Source: Deltaproteobacteria bacterium
GTDB taxonomy: Bacteria; Myxococcota_A; UBA9042; PHBI01; JACKFB01
Reading direction: 5' to 3'
DNA length: 64,000 bases
NCBI GenBank assembly: GCA_020632695.1
Contig: JACKFB010000014.1
Coordinates: 95,175-159,174 of the forward strand
Notes under the pieces: model-generated
What the model saw: the letters and a program-made list of their open reading frames with translations, nothing else
Told to the model about the DNA's origin: nothing
Databases searched by the model: none
Shown here: positions 17,503 through 28,363 of the stretch, in pieces
Position numbering within the stretch: the stretch's first letter is position 1
Layout: each line of letters starts with the position of its first letter
Translations under genes and position numbers: made by a program

Positions 17503-20079
17503 CTAACGGTCGAAGGCCGCGACCTGACCGAGCAGCTGCGCGAGCGGCGGCATCCCGCCCAGGCGATGCTCGATGAACGCGGCACAGGCGCGCTGGGCCT
17601 TGGCATCCCACGCCGAGGCGACCGGACCGAGCGGGCAGATCAGCGCCAGCCCGATGTCGTCGGCCATGAAGGGGCGACCGAAGATGACGTCGGTGATGGC
17701 CGTGCCCCGGGCGAGGATGTGGGCCCTGGCGTCGGGGGGAGGACCGGCCGCCGCCTCGCACATCGACACGAGGAGCTCGCTGAGCCGGATGACGCGGCGA
17801 CCCAGCAGATCCTGAGGGCACGTGAGCAGCGCGGCGTCCAGGGTGACCGGGTCGCCCAAGGACGGCACGGGCTCATCGAGGAGCATCCTCGCCAGCCCCT
17901 GCAGCCGGAAGCGGTCGATGGGGTCGTCGCCCATCAGCTCGACGAGGTGCGCGAAGGCGGACGCCAGCTCGGCCTTGGCCTCGCCCTGTCCGGCGAGGTG
18001 GCGGACGACCGCCAGGTCCACGTGCGCGGTCGCGGCCACGGCGCGCGCGAAGGGCGTGGGCTCCGCGGTCCCGACCATGTCGATGGCCTCTTGGAGCAGT
18101 CCCGCGGCGGACGACCAGTCGTCGTCGTAGCCCGGCACGTGGATGCCCGTGGCCGCCAGCGCGACGGTGGTCGCCGCCTCGGCCGCGCGGCTGTTGCCAT
18201 CGCGCCGCAACAGGTCCCGCGCCAGCCTCAGCTCCTCGAGGCTCGCGCCGGCGTCGAAGGTGGTGTACGCCATGCGCGCCATGTCGACGGCGGCGAGCCC
18301 GGCGGCGCGCCAGCGACCTGCCTCACGCAGGCGTTGCACCGCGGCGCGATACCAGACCCGAGCGCTGGGGAAGTCGAGCTGCACCGAGCGCGCATGGCCG
18401 AGCAGATGCCCCAGCTCTCCCGCCGTGCCCACGCTGGCCTCGCTCTCTGCCGCTGCGAAGCCGGCGACCAGCCATCGCCGAGAGCCCGTCGGCGCGAGGT
18501 ACACCAGCATCCGCCCGATCGCGGTCAGCAGCCGTGCAAGCGAGCGTGCGTCGTCCAGCGAGCCGATGCGCATGCCCGCCGCTTCCTCGGGCCGATCGAG
18601 CCTCTCCGAGAGCCCCAGGTCGCCGTGCACTCCCCTGACCAGCCCGTCGCAGACCAGACTCCACAGGCCCAGGTCCTGTCCCACCGCACGCATCGCCTCG
18701 ACCCAAGGCAGCGCCGCGATCTCGGCGGCGCGTTCCGGCGCCCACCGGTGAAGCCTCTCCCTGGCCTCGGAGCCCTGGATCGCGGCCACGGACACCGCGG
18801 CGCGCTGGGACTGGCTGTCCAGGCGAAAGGACCCGGCGCCCGCAGGCTGCCGAGCGGGCCCATCCACGCCGAGGTCCTCGATGAGATAGGCGTCCGCCAG
18901 CTCCGACAGCGTCGCCAGCGCGACCTCGTCCGGCGCACCGATCGCCGCGGCCGCCCACCCCACGGAGAAGGTCTGGCCCTCGAGAACGCTGAGATCGCCG
19001 TACGCCTTCAGCGCGCCGGCGGACAGACGGCCGGCGAGCTGGTTCGCCGCCGCCAGCAGGGTCTCCTCGTCGGCCGGGAGCGAACGCAGCCAGGAGGCCG
19101 TCGCCGCCGGGGAGAACGCCTCCAGCCCCTCCGCGTAGCTCCCCGCGCTCACGTATCTGTTCCGGTGCAGGAACTCCGCCGCGAGCTGCACGCTCCGCGG
19201 GAGGCCGCCGAGCGTGCGGATGAGGCGCCGAGCACCCGCGGGATCCGCGTCCAGGCGCTCGGCGCCGAGGTGGGAGCGCAGCAGGTCGGTGGCGCTGTCG
19301 TCGCTCAGCGGACCGAGCGCCAGCACGGTCCCGCGCATCCGCTCGGCCACGCTCCGGTGGTTGGTGGTCACGAGGAGGTTCGTGTGAGGCGCCTCCTCGG
19401 TGAGCAGCTCCACGGACTCGACGCGGGCGGCGTCGTCGAGCACCAGCAGCCGCGTGCGCGCCCAGAAGTGGTGGCGCCACGCCCGCAGCCACTGGTCGGG
19501 CGCGACGGCCTCCGGAGAGGGCAGCGCCTCCTCGAAGGCCAGCGCGCGGGCCAGGACGATGAGCGAGGTGCAGGGCCCCGCCTCCAGCTCCGCTCCACGC
19601 AGGGAGAGCCAGACCACTCCGCCATCGAAGTCGTCCTGGAGCTCCGCAGCCGCCCAGCGCGCCAGGCTGGTCTTGCCGATCCCCGACAGCCCGCACAGGG
19701 TCACCGAGCGCGCGCCGTCCCGTGCCGCGAAGGCCTCCCGGATGGCGCGCTCCGACTCGGGTCGCGAGGCCCACCGTCGCGGCGGCGGAGGCGGCGCGCA
19801 GCCACAGGCGGCGAGCCGTTGCCGCGTCTCGGCAGGCGTGGCCAGCGCCAGCGCGTGCGCGGGGAGCGCGAGCGCCTCATGCAGTCGGCGCGCGGTGTCC
19901 GCGCTCACCCGGCGGCCAGCTTCGCAGGACTGGACCGTCCGCACCGTCAGCCCGCTCTGTTCGGCGAGGTCTTCCTGCGTCAGGCCGAGCTGTGTCCGGC
20001 GCGCCCGCGCCAGCTCGCCGTGGATGGTGAGGCTCGCGCGGCGCGCGGGAAGGCCGTTCGGGACGTCGGTGCCGCTCAT
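17503..20079 (-). CDS. XRE-type HTH / NB-ARC STAND ATPase with helical repeats
   Basis: 858 residues. The N-terminus has a Cro/CI-type DNA-binding domain (ARRTQLGLTQEDLAEQSG and TVRTVQSCEAGRRVS, about residues 24-62). A STAND NTPase follows with Walker A LCGLSGIGKTSLARW (about 127-141), Walker B RLLVLDDA, and a GGLPRSVQLAAEFL GLPL-like motif as in NB-ARC/AP-ATPases. The remaining 450 residues are helical and TPR-like (VDMARMAYTTFDAGASLEELRLARDLL). Such proteins are ligand-gated regulators or signal sensors. The start is ATG 20079 (MSGTDVPNG); the frame is open far upstream only because it shadows the opposite-strand gene. It is divergent from the S74 lipoprotein and upstream of the propeller protein, which could be a target or partner (inference). 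Confidence 0.85.
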   Translation of the reverse strand: MSGTDVPNGLPARRASLTIHGELARARRTQLGLTQEDLAEQSGLTVRTVQSCEAGRRVSADTARRLHEALALPAHALALATPAETRQRLAACGCAPPPPPRRWASRPESERAIREAFAARDGARSVTLCGLSGIGKTSLARWAAAELQDDFDGGVVWLSLRGAELEAGPCTSLIVLARALAFEEALPSPEAVAPDQWLRAWRHHFWARTRLLVLDDAARVESVELLTEEAPHTNLLVTTNHRSVAERMRGTVLALGPLSDDSATDLLRSHLGAERLDADPAGARRLIRTLGGLPRSVQLAAEFLHRNRYVSAGSYAEGLEAFSPAATASWLRSLPADEETLLAAANQLAGRLSAGALKAYGDLSVLEGQTFSVGWAAAAIGAPDEVALATLSELADAYLIEDLGVDGPARQPAGAGSFRLDSQSQRAAVSVAAIQGSEARERLHRWAPERAAEIAALPWVEAMRAVGQDLGLWSLVCDGLVRGVHGDLGLSERLDRPEEAAGMRIGSLDDARSLARLLTAIGRMLVYLAPTGSRRWLVAGFAAAESEASVGTAGELGHLLGHARSVQLDFPSARVWYRAAVQRLREAGRWRAAGLAAVDMARMAYTTFDAGASLEELRLARDLLRRDGNSRAAEAATTVALAATGIHVPGYDDDWSSAAGLLQEAIDMVGTAEPTPFARAVAATAHVDLAVVRHLAGQGEAKAELASAFAHLVELMGDDPIDRFRLQGLARMLLDEPVPSLGDPVTLDAALLTCPQDLLGRRVIRLSELLVSMCEAAAGPPPDARAHILARGTAITDVIFGRPFMADDIGLALICPLGPVASAWDAKAQRACAAFIEHRLGGMPPLAQLLGQVAAFDR

Positions 20080-20253
20080 CCTCACCCGGTGGATGCCCGG
20101 AGGGGGCGCTCGTGGTTGTCGTGTGGGCGCAGGATAGCATCCCGGGTGGTCGCCGTCAGCGCGACACCATCGCGCGCGGCCGCGGCGCCCGCCCTTCGCC
20201 GGGGCGTCGCGGGGGCGTATCATCGGGGGCATCCCGTCGCCCCGGAGGACCCC

Positions 20254-20931
20254 ATGGACCGCCTCTCGCTCACTCTCGCCGCCTCGTTGCTGCTGCTCGG
20301 TAGCGGGTGCCCCCCCGACGACGACGGGAGCGCGGACGCCGTGGCCGACGCCGACGCCGACGCGGGGCCCGACGCCTCGGCGCTGCAGTGGTACTTCACC
20401 TGCGGCGACCCCGTGTGCCAGGGCCACCGCGACATGCCCGGCGTCGCCGCGTGCACCGACCAGGGCGCCGGACTGGCCTGCTCGAGCGCCGGCACGAGCT
20501 GCGATCCCATCGACGACTGCAACCGCCTGCTGCTCTGCACCGACACCGACCCCACGATGCAGACCGGCGGCTGCCCGATCAGCCGGCGCGCCGCCAAGCG
20601 CGACATCGAGCCGCTGGACCAGGCCCAGCGCGAGGCCATCGCCGAGGCGCTGCGCACGATGCCGCTGGCCACCTGGCGCTACCGCAGCGACGACGCCGCC
20701 CGCCCGCCGCGCCTGGGCTTCATCATCGAGGACGTCGCCCCCAGCCCCGCCGTCGACGAGGCCCGCGGCATGGTGGATCTGTACGGGTTCACCGCGATGG
20801 CGGTGGCCGGTCTGCAAGCGCAGGCCGAGCAGATCGACGCCCTGCAGCAGCACGTCGAGGCGCTGGAGCGTGAGCTGTCCGAGCTGCGCGACGCGGCCTC
20901 GCCTCCCCCACAGCGGGCCCCGAAGGAGTAG
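20254..20931 (+). CDS. lipoprotein with tailspike-chaperone (peptidase S74-like) C-terminal domain
   Basis: 225 residues, with GGAGG at 20244-20248 before ATG 20254. The signal LAASLLLLGSGC gives a lipobox Cys near residue 19, followed by an Asp/Ala-rich tether and a small Cys-containing region (residues 45-105). The C-terminal 115 residues match the intramolecular chaperone domain of phage tailspikes and endosialidases: SRRAAKRDIEPLD, TWRYRSDD, LGFIIEDVAP, VDLYGFTAMAVAGLQ, then a coiled coil (QAEQIDALQQHVEALERELSEL). In phages this domain trimerises the fibre and cuts itself off at a Ser. Here it sits on a putative lipoprotein with no fibre attached. Confidence 0.75.
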   Translation: MDRLSLTLAASLLLLGSGCPPDDDGSADAVADADADAGPDASALQWYFTCGDPVCQGHRDMPGVAACTDQGAGLACSSAGTSCDPIDDCNRLLLCTDTDPTMQTGGCPISRRAAKRDIEPLDQAQREAIAEALRTMPLATWRYRSDDAARPPRLGFIIEDVAPSPAVDEARGMVDLYGFTAMAVAGLQAQAEQIDALQQHVEALERELSELRDAASPPPQRAPKE

Positions 20932-20970
20932 ACTGTCGCCGCTGTCCTCTCCCCGGAGCACGAGGCTTTG

Positions 20971-22440
20971 ATGCGCGCGACGATCCCAGAGGCCGGCCGG
21001 CCCCACGACGAGCTGCTCGAGACCATGGCGGGCTTCCGTGAGGGCGACGCCGACTACGCCGGCGGCCGCACCTGGTCGATGGTCTACTACGCCGGCGACG
21101 AGCACCACGCGCTGATGGAGCAGGCCCACAACCTGTTTTTGGCCGGCAACGCGCTCAACCCCATCGCCTTCAAGAGCCTCAAGCGCATGGAGACCGAGGT
21201 GGTCCAGATGACCGCCTCCATGCTCAACGCGCCGCCGGACGCGGTCGGCACGATGACCCAGGGCGGCACCGAGTCGCTGCTGCTGGCGGTGAAGACCTAC
21301 CGCGACCTGGCGCGGGCGCGGCGCCCGTGGATCCGGCGACCCAACATGGTGGTCCCCGAGACCATCCACGTCGCCTTCGACAAGGCCGCGCACTACTTCG
21401 GCGTCGACATCCGCCGCGCGCGGGTGGACGCCCGGGGCCAGGCCGACGTGCGGGCGATGAAGCGCCTCATCAACCAGAGCACCATCTTCCTGGGGGCGTC
21501 GGCGCCGCAGTACCCCAGCGGCAGCGTCGACCCCATCGCGGAGATCGGCGCCCTGGCGGCCCGGCGCGGGCTGCCCTTCCACGTGGACGCCTGCTTCGGC
21601 GGCTTCATCCTGCCCTGGCTCGAGCAGCTCGGCGTCGCCATGCCGGTGTGGGACTTCCGGGTGCCGGGCGTGACGTCGATGTCGGCGGATCTGCACAAGT
21701 TCGGATACGCGGCCAAGGGCGCGTCGACCATCGTGTACCGCGACATGGGCTACCTGCGGCACCAGTTCTTCGTCGCCACCGACTGGTGCGGCGGCATCTA
21801 CATCTCGCCGACCATGGCGGGGACGCGGCCCGGCGGGGCCATCGCGGCGGCCTGGGCGGCCCTCCAGGGGATGGGGCGCGACGGGTACCTGGCGCTGGCC
21901 GAGCAGGCGTGGCAGGGCGCCGAGCGGCTGCGCGCGGGCATCGGCGCGATCGAGGGGCTGCGCGTGATGGGGATGCCCCACTCGACGGTGGTGACCTGGA
22001 CCGCGGACGGGCCCGGGGTGGACATCTTCGCGGTCGCCGACCTGCTGCAGGAGCGCGGCTGGGGCGTCGATCGCCAGCAGCGGCCGGCGAGCGTGCACTG
22101 TACGGTCAACGCGTCCAACCTGCCGGTGCTGGACACCTACCTGGACGACCTGCGCGAGGCCGTAGCCCACGTGAAGGCTCACCCGGAGCTCTCGCGCGAG
22201 GGCGACGCCGCCGTCTACGGCCTGATGGCGCGCGTGCCGCTGCGGGGGCTGGTCAAGCGCGAGGTGCTCAAGGTCATGGAGACCATGTACGGCCCCGAGG
22301 GCGGCGAGGTCGACCTGTCCGCGGACGCCGAGGGCGACAAGCTGGCTGCGCTGGTGCGCAAGTACGGCGACCCGGTGTTCAGCGCCATCGACCGCGTCGT
22401 GGCGCTACGCGATCGGGCCCGCGACAAGCTGGGCCTCTGA
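20971..22440 (+). CDS. PLP-dependent sphingosine-1-phosphate-lyase-like decarboxylase/lyase
   Basis: 489-residue fold-type I PLP enzyme. PLP contacts are visible: TQGGTESLLLAVKTYRD (phosphate binding), HVDACFGGFILPW (the Asp that meets the pyridine nitrogen) and MSADLHKFGYAAKGAS with the Schiff-base lysine. The DLHKFGYAxKG pattern fits the sphingosine-1-phosphate lyase branch rather than glutamate decarboxylases. It lacks the N-terminal membrane helix of eukaryotic enzymes. Its role may be cleavage of long-chain base phosphates or of a related amino-phosphate. An ATG at 20971 follows a TTG at 20968; GGAG sits about 13 bases upstream. It appears transcribed alone. Confidence 0.85.
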   Translation: MRATIPEAGRPHDELLETMAGFREGDADYAGGRTWSMVYYAGDEHHALMEQAHNLFLAGNALNPIAFKSLKRMETEVVQMTASMLNAPPDAVGTMTQGGTESLLLAVKTYRDLARARRPWIRRPNMVVPETIHVAFDKAAHYFGVDIRRARVDARGQADVRAMKRLINQSTIFLGASAPQYPSGSVDPIAEIGALAARRGLPFHVDACFGGFILPWLEQLGVAMPVWDFRVPGVTSMSADLHKFGYAAKGASTIVYRDMGYLRHQFFVATDWCGGIYISPTMAGTRPGGAIAAAWAALQGMGRDGYLALAEQAWQGAERLRAGIGAIEGLRVMGMPHSTVVTWTADGPGVDIFAVADLLQERGWGVDRQQRPASVHCTVNASNLPVLDTYLDDLREAVAHVKAHPELSREGDAAVYGLMARVPLRGLVKREVLKVMETMYGPEGGEVDLSADAEGDKLAALVRKYGDPVFSAIDRVVALRDRARDKLGL

Positions 22441-22514
22441 CAGCCCCCGGCCCGACCCTTGCGTGGCGCGGGCTGGCGATTGCGACATCACGGCGCCGAA
22501 GCTACCTTGTCCGG

Positions 22515-22886
22515 GTGGGGAACTCCGCGGACCAGAGCTACATCGACGGCTGGCGCCAGCGCCAACGAGCGCTCGCGGAGGCGGCGGCCGCCTGGCGCCG
22601 CGAGCGCCTCAGCGAGGCAGCCGAAGCTGCTCGCCAGCTCAGCGAGCGCTTCCCGAGCGTGCGCCGCGTGGTCCTCTTCGGAAGTCTCGCCCGCGGCAGC
22701 GCGGGGCCGGGCAGTGACGTCGATCTGTGGCTGGAAGGACTGGCCGAGGCAGACTGGCTCGACGCCGTCTCGCTCGCCCGCCAGCGCATCCCCCACGCCG
22801 AGGTGGACCTGGTACGCGCCGAGTGGGCCCGGGCCCCCATGGCCGCCCGGGTCGCGGCTGAGGGCGTGGTGCTGAGTGGACGCTGA
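22515..22886 (+). CDS. minimal nucleotidyltransferase (MNT-type, toxin-antitoxin-like)
   Basis: 123-residue protein with a helical N-terminus (WRQRQRALAEAAAAWRRERL) and a polymerase-beta-type nucleotidyltransferase core: VVLFGSLARGSAGPGSDVDLWLEG, that is GS(x10)DxD, then a third acidic strand AEVDLV. MNT proteins of this size are antitoxins of HEPN toxins (they AMPylate the toxin) or stand-alone transferases. The start is the GTG at 22515; no strong ribosome site is seen. The stop lies inside the next small gene, so the two are coupled. The usual HEPN partner is replaced by a very short helical protein. Confidence 0.75.
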   Translation: MGNSADQSYIDGWRQRQRALAEAAAAWRRERLSEAAEAARQLSERFPSVRRVVLFGSLARGSAGPGSDVDLWLEGLAEADWLDAVSLARQRIPHAEVDLVRAEWARAPMAARVAAEGVVLSGR

Positions 22887-23022
22887 GCCCCGGTCCGATC
22901 GCCTGCGCTTGCTGGTCGCCGAGCTCGTCGGCGAGCTGGAGCGCACCGATCGTCTGGTGGGGGAGTTCGATCGGGCCCGGACCCTGCTGGCCCGGCCGGA
23001 ATGCGAAGTGCTCAGCGTCTAG
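22876..23022 (+). CDS. small helical protein coupled to the nucleotidyltransferase
   Basis: 48-residue reading frame starting at GTG 22876, overlapping the end of the nucleotidyltransferase gene by 11 bases and ending TAG at 23020-23022. It is predicted helical and strongly charged (RSDRLRLLVAELVGELERTD, then EFDRARTLL). Position and helicity suggest a partner of the MNT protein, perhaps the N-terminal helix of a HEPN-like toxin that has been shortened, since HEPN proteins normally have over 100 residues. No catalytic RxxxxH motif is present. Whether it is translated is unproven. Confidence 0.5.
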   Translation: MDAEPRSDRLRLLVAELVGELERTDRLVGEFDRARTLLARPECEVLSV

Positions 23023-23175
23023 GACCTGCTCCCGGCTCCCCCCTCCGCCTGCCCGGCGCTGACGTTGCCAAGCGGGGCCGCTTTGACTAGACCTGTGAGG
23101 GCGCAGGCGGCGCATCGCGGGGCGCCGCGCGCGGGACCACGAGGATCCGAGCATCGGCTCGCGGAGGTTTCCGAC

Positions 23176-24237
23176 ATGGCGAAGACCGAGCAAGCCGCGA
23201 CCTGCGACGCGGAGGCCACCGAGCAGGTGGGGCGGGAGAAGCTGCGCGGGTTCCTGCAGCAGATGCAGCTCATCCGGCGCTTCGAGGAGCGGGCCGCGCG
23301 CGAGTACGCCAGCGGGCGCATCAGCGGCTTCTGCCACCTCTATATCGGCCAGGAGGGCGTCGCGGTCGGCGCGCTGGGTGCGCTGGAGCCGCGCGACCAC
23401 GTCATCACGGCCTACCGCGACCACGGCCACGCGCTGTTGCGCGGGTGTACGCCGCGGGCGGTGATGGCCGAGCTGATGGGCAAGGTGACCGGGGCGGCCC
23501 GCGGGCGGGGCGGCTCGATGCACATGTTCAACCCCGAGCAGCGCTTCCACGGCGGCCACGGCATCGTCGGCGGGCACATCCCGCTGGCGACGGGGTTCGC
23601 GTTCGCGTCGGCCTACGAGCAGCGCGGGGACGTGACGCTCTGCTTCTTCGGCGAGGGCGCGATGAACCAGGGCGCCTTCTACGAGTCGCTCAACCTGGCC
23701 AGCCTGTGGAACCTGCCGGCGGTCTACGTCATCGAGAACAACCAGTACGCCATGGGCACGCCGCTGAGTCGGGCCAGCGCCATCAGCGACCTGGCGATGA
23801 AGGCCACCGCCTTCGGCATGGAGGGCGAGGTGGTCGACGGGATGGACGTGACGCTGGTCAACGCGTGCATCGCGCGGGCGGCGAAGCGGGCGCGCGAGGA
23901 GCACCGGCCCACGCTGATCGAGGCGCGCTGCTATCGCTTCCGGGGGCACTCGATGAGCGACCCGGCCAAGTACCGCACCAAGGACGAGGTCGACGAGCGC
24001 AAGGCGCACGACCCCATCACGCTGGCGACGCACACGCTGCTGGAGCGGAAATGGGCCAGCGAGGACGAGGTGAAGGGGTGGGACGACGAGGCGAAAGACG
24101 CCGCCGCCGACGCCGCGGAGTTCGCCGCCGACTCGCCGCAGCCCTCGCTGTCGGACCTCGGACGCTACGTGTACGCGGAGCCGCTGAGCTGGCGCCTGGA
24201 CGACGCCATGACGCCGCACGTCCGTGAGGAGGGGTAG
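23176..24237 (+). CDS. pdhA: pyruvate dehydrogenase E1 component, alpha subunit
   Basis: 353-residue thiamine-diphosphate enzyme subunit that, with the beta subunit, decarboxylates pyruvate and transfers the acetyl group to the lipoyl arm of E2. The TPP motif GEGAMNQGAFYESLNLASLW followed by VIENN is intact, as are GRGGSMHMF and the phosphorylation-loop-like YRFRGHSMSDPAKYR segment. The N-terminal QMQLIRRFEERAAREY is typical. ATG 23176 is preceded by GGAGG at 23163-23167. It is the first gene of a four-gene operon E1 alpha, E1 beta, E2, E3, with a six-base gap to the beta gene. Confidence 0.95.
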   Translation: MAKTEQAATCDAEATEQVGREKLRGFLQQMQLIRRFEERAAREYASGRISGFCHLYIGQEGVAVGALGALEPRDHVITAYRDHGHALLRGCTPRAVMAELMGKVTGAARGRGGSMHMFNPEQRFHGGHGIVGGHIPLATGFAFASAYEQRGDVTLCFFGEGAMNQGAFYESLNLASLWNLPAVYVIENNQYAMGTPLSRASAISDLAMKATAFGMEGEVVDGMDVTLVNACIARAAKRAREEHRPTLIEARCYRFRGHSMSDPAKYRTKDEVDERKAHDPITLATHTLLERKWASEDEVKGWDDEAKDAAADAAEFAADSPQPSLSDLGRYVYAEPLSWRLDDAMTPHVREEG

Positions 24238-24243
24238 GCGCTG

Positions 24244-25227
<984 letters not shown>

Positions 25228-25316
25228 GCCGCCCCGGAGCGCGCGCCGCCGGCCGGACGCGCGCTCCCGCGGGCGCGGCGCCACCCCCCACACACTCAGG
25301 CTCGTAGGAGGGCCGG

Positions 25317-26858
<1,542 letters not shown>

Positions 26859-26884
26859 CCCCCGCACGCCCCTGTGGAGCCCTC

Positions 26885-28282
26885 ATGTCCGAGTCGCAAA
26901 AGAGCTACGACGTGGCCGTCATCGGCGGCGGGCCGGGCGGCTACACGGCCGCCATCCGCGCCGCCCAGCTCGGCCTGTCCACCGTGTGCGTCGAGCGCGA
27001 CAAGCTCGGCGGCATCTGCCTGAACTGGGGGTGCATCCCGTCGAAGGCCCTGCTGTCGACGGCGGCGCTCTACCAGGAGATGGTCGACGCGAAGAAGTGG
27101 GGCCTCAGCGCGAGCGAAGTCGGCGTGGACTGGCCCAAGGTCATCAAGCGCAGCCGCCAGGTGGCCGGCCGCCTCGAGAAGGGCGTCGGCTCGCTCTTCA
27201 AGAAGTACGGCGTGACCCACATCGGCGGCACCGCGCGCATCGAGCGCCCCGGCCGGATCGAGGTGGGAGGCGAGACCATCGAGGCCCGGCACATCATCGT
27301 GGCCACCGGCGCGCGGCCCCGGCCGCTGCCCGGCGCGGACTTCGACGGCGAGCGCATCCTCAGCTCGCGCGAGGCGATGGTGCTGGCCGAGCAGCCCAAG
27401 CGCATCCTCATCGTCGGGGCGGGCGCCATCGGCTGCGAGTTCGCCTACTTCTTCAACGCGCTGGGCACCGAGGTGACGCTGGTCGAGATGGCCGACCGCA
27501 TCGTGCCCGTCGAGGACGCCGAGATCTCCGACGGCCTCGAGAAGTCCTTCCGGCGCCAGGGCATCGTCGTGCGCACGCAGAGCGTGGTGGAGGAGGTGCA
27601 GGTCACCGAGCGGGGCATCACGGCGCGGGTTCGCCCGCGCGATGGCGAGGTGGAGCCCTCCACCGTCGAGGCCGACCACGTGCTGGTCGCCATCGGCGTC
27701 CAGGGGAACACCGAGGAGCTGGGCCTCGCCGAGGCGGGCGTGGAGCTGTCCCGCGGCTGGATCCAGGTGGACCCGGACCTGCGCACCAGCACGCCGGGCA
27801 TCTACGCCATCGGCGACGTGGCCGGGCCGCCCTGGCTGGCGCACAAGGCGTCCTGGGAGGGCATCCACTGCGTCGAGCGCATCGCTGGGCACCGCGGCAA
27901 GCCCGTGGCCTACGACAACATCCCCGGCTGCACCTACTGCGAGCCGCAGGTCGCCAGCGTGGGCCTGACCGAGGCCGCGGCCCGGGAGCTGGGCCGCGAG
28001 CTGAAGATCGGCCGCCTGCCCTTCATCGCCCATGGCAAGTCGTTGGCCTCCGGGCACACCGAGGGCTTCACCAAGGTCATCCTGGACGCCGAGACCGGCG
28101 AGCTGCTGGGCTGCCACATGCTGGGCCACGGCGTGACCGACCTCATCGCCGAGCCGACGCTGGCGCGCAGCCTCGAGGCCACCGAGGCCGAGATCCTCGC
28201 CACCAGCCACCCCCACCCGACGCTCTCGGAGGTGATCCACGAGGCCGTGGGCCAGGCCTTCGGCGAGGGCGTGAACCTCTGA
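26885..28282 (+). CDS. lpdA: dihydrolipoyl dehydrogenase (E3)
   Basis: 465-residue FAD flavoprotein that reoxidises the dihydrolipoyl arm of E2 and reduces NAD. Visible are the FAD-binding GGGPGGYTAAIRAAQLG (residues 14-30), the redox disulfide GGICLNWGCIPSKAL, the NAD-binding GAGAIGCEFAYFF, the second FAD motif TPGIYAIGDVAG, and the C-terminal HPHPTLSEVIHEA with the catalytic His-Glu pair contributed to the dimer partner. The ATG at 26885 was chosen because the family begins just before the FAD motif; the open frame upstream is a shadow of pdhC. It is the last gene of the pdh operon, 26 bases after pdhC. Confidence 0.95.
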   Translation: MSESQKSYDVAVIGGGPGGYTAAIRAAQLGLSTVCVERDKLGGICLNWGCIPSKALLSTAALYQEMVDAKKWGLSASEVGVDWPKVIKRSRQVAGRLEKGVGSLFKKYGVTHIGGTARIERPGRIEVGGETIEARHIIVATGARPRPLPGADFDGERILSSREAMVLAEQPKRILIVGAGAIGCEFAYFFNALGTEVTLVEMADRIVPVEDAEISDGLEKSFRRQGIVVRTQSVVEEVQVTERGITARVRPRDGEVEPSTVEADHVLVAIGVQGNTEELGLAEAGVELSRGWIQVDPDLRTSTPGIYAIGDVAGPPWLAHKASWEGIHCVERIAGHRGKPVAYDNIPGCTYCEPQVASVGLTEAAARELGRELKIGRLPFIAHGKSLASGHTEGFTKVILDAETGELLGCHMLGHGVTDLIAEPTLARSLEATEAEILATSHPHPTLSEVIHEAVGQAFGEGVNL

Positions 28283-28297
28283 GCTCCGACCCCGCTC

Positions 28298-28314
28298 GCC
28301 CCCTCCCCGGGGGC
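28298..28314 (+). terminator. GC hairpin after the pdh operon
   Basis: GCCCCC-tcccc-GGGGGC, a perfect 6 bp all-GC stem with a 5-base loop, begins 16 bases after the E3 stop. There is no T-run. It is plausible as the end of the pdh transcript or as a stabilising 3' hairpin. Confidence 0.35.
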
Positions 28315-28363
28315 GGGCCCCCTGCTCTCACGCGCGCGCCGCCGCCGCGACCCGAGGCCGCCT

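Noticed and set aside
17503..22182. 1559-codon version of the STAND protein
   Set aside because: The upstream 700 codons lie antisense to the S74 lipoprotein and the PLP enzyme. The HTH domain starts right after ATG 20079.
22441..23175. tRNA or other RNA gene in the short gaps
   Set aside because: No cloverleaf with a TTCAA-type loop or 3' acceptor pattern could be made out here or in the other gaps examined.
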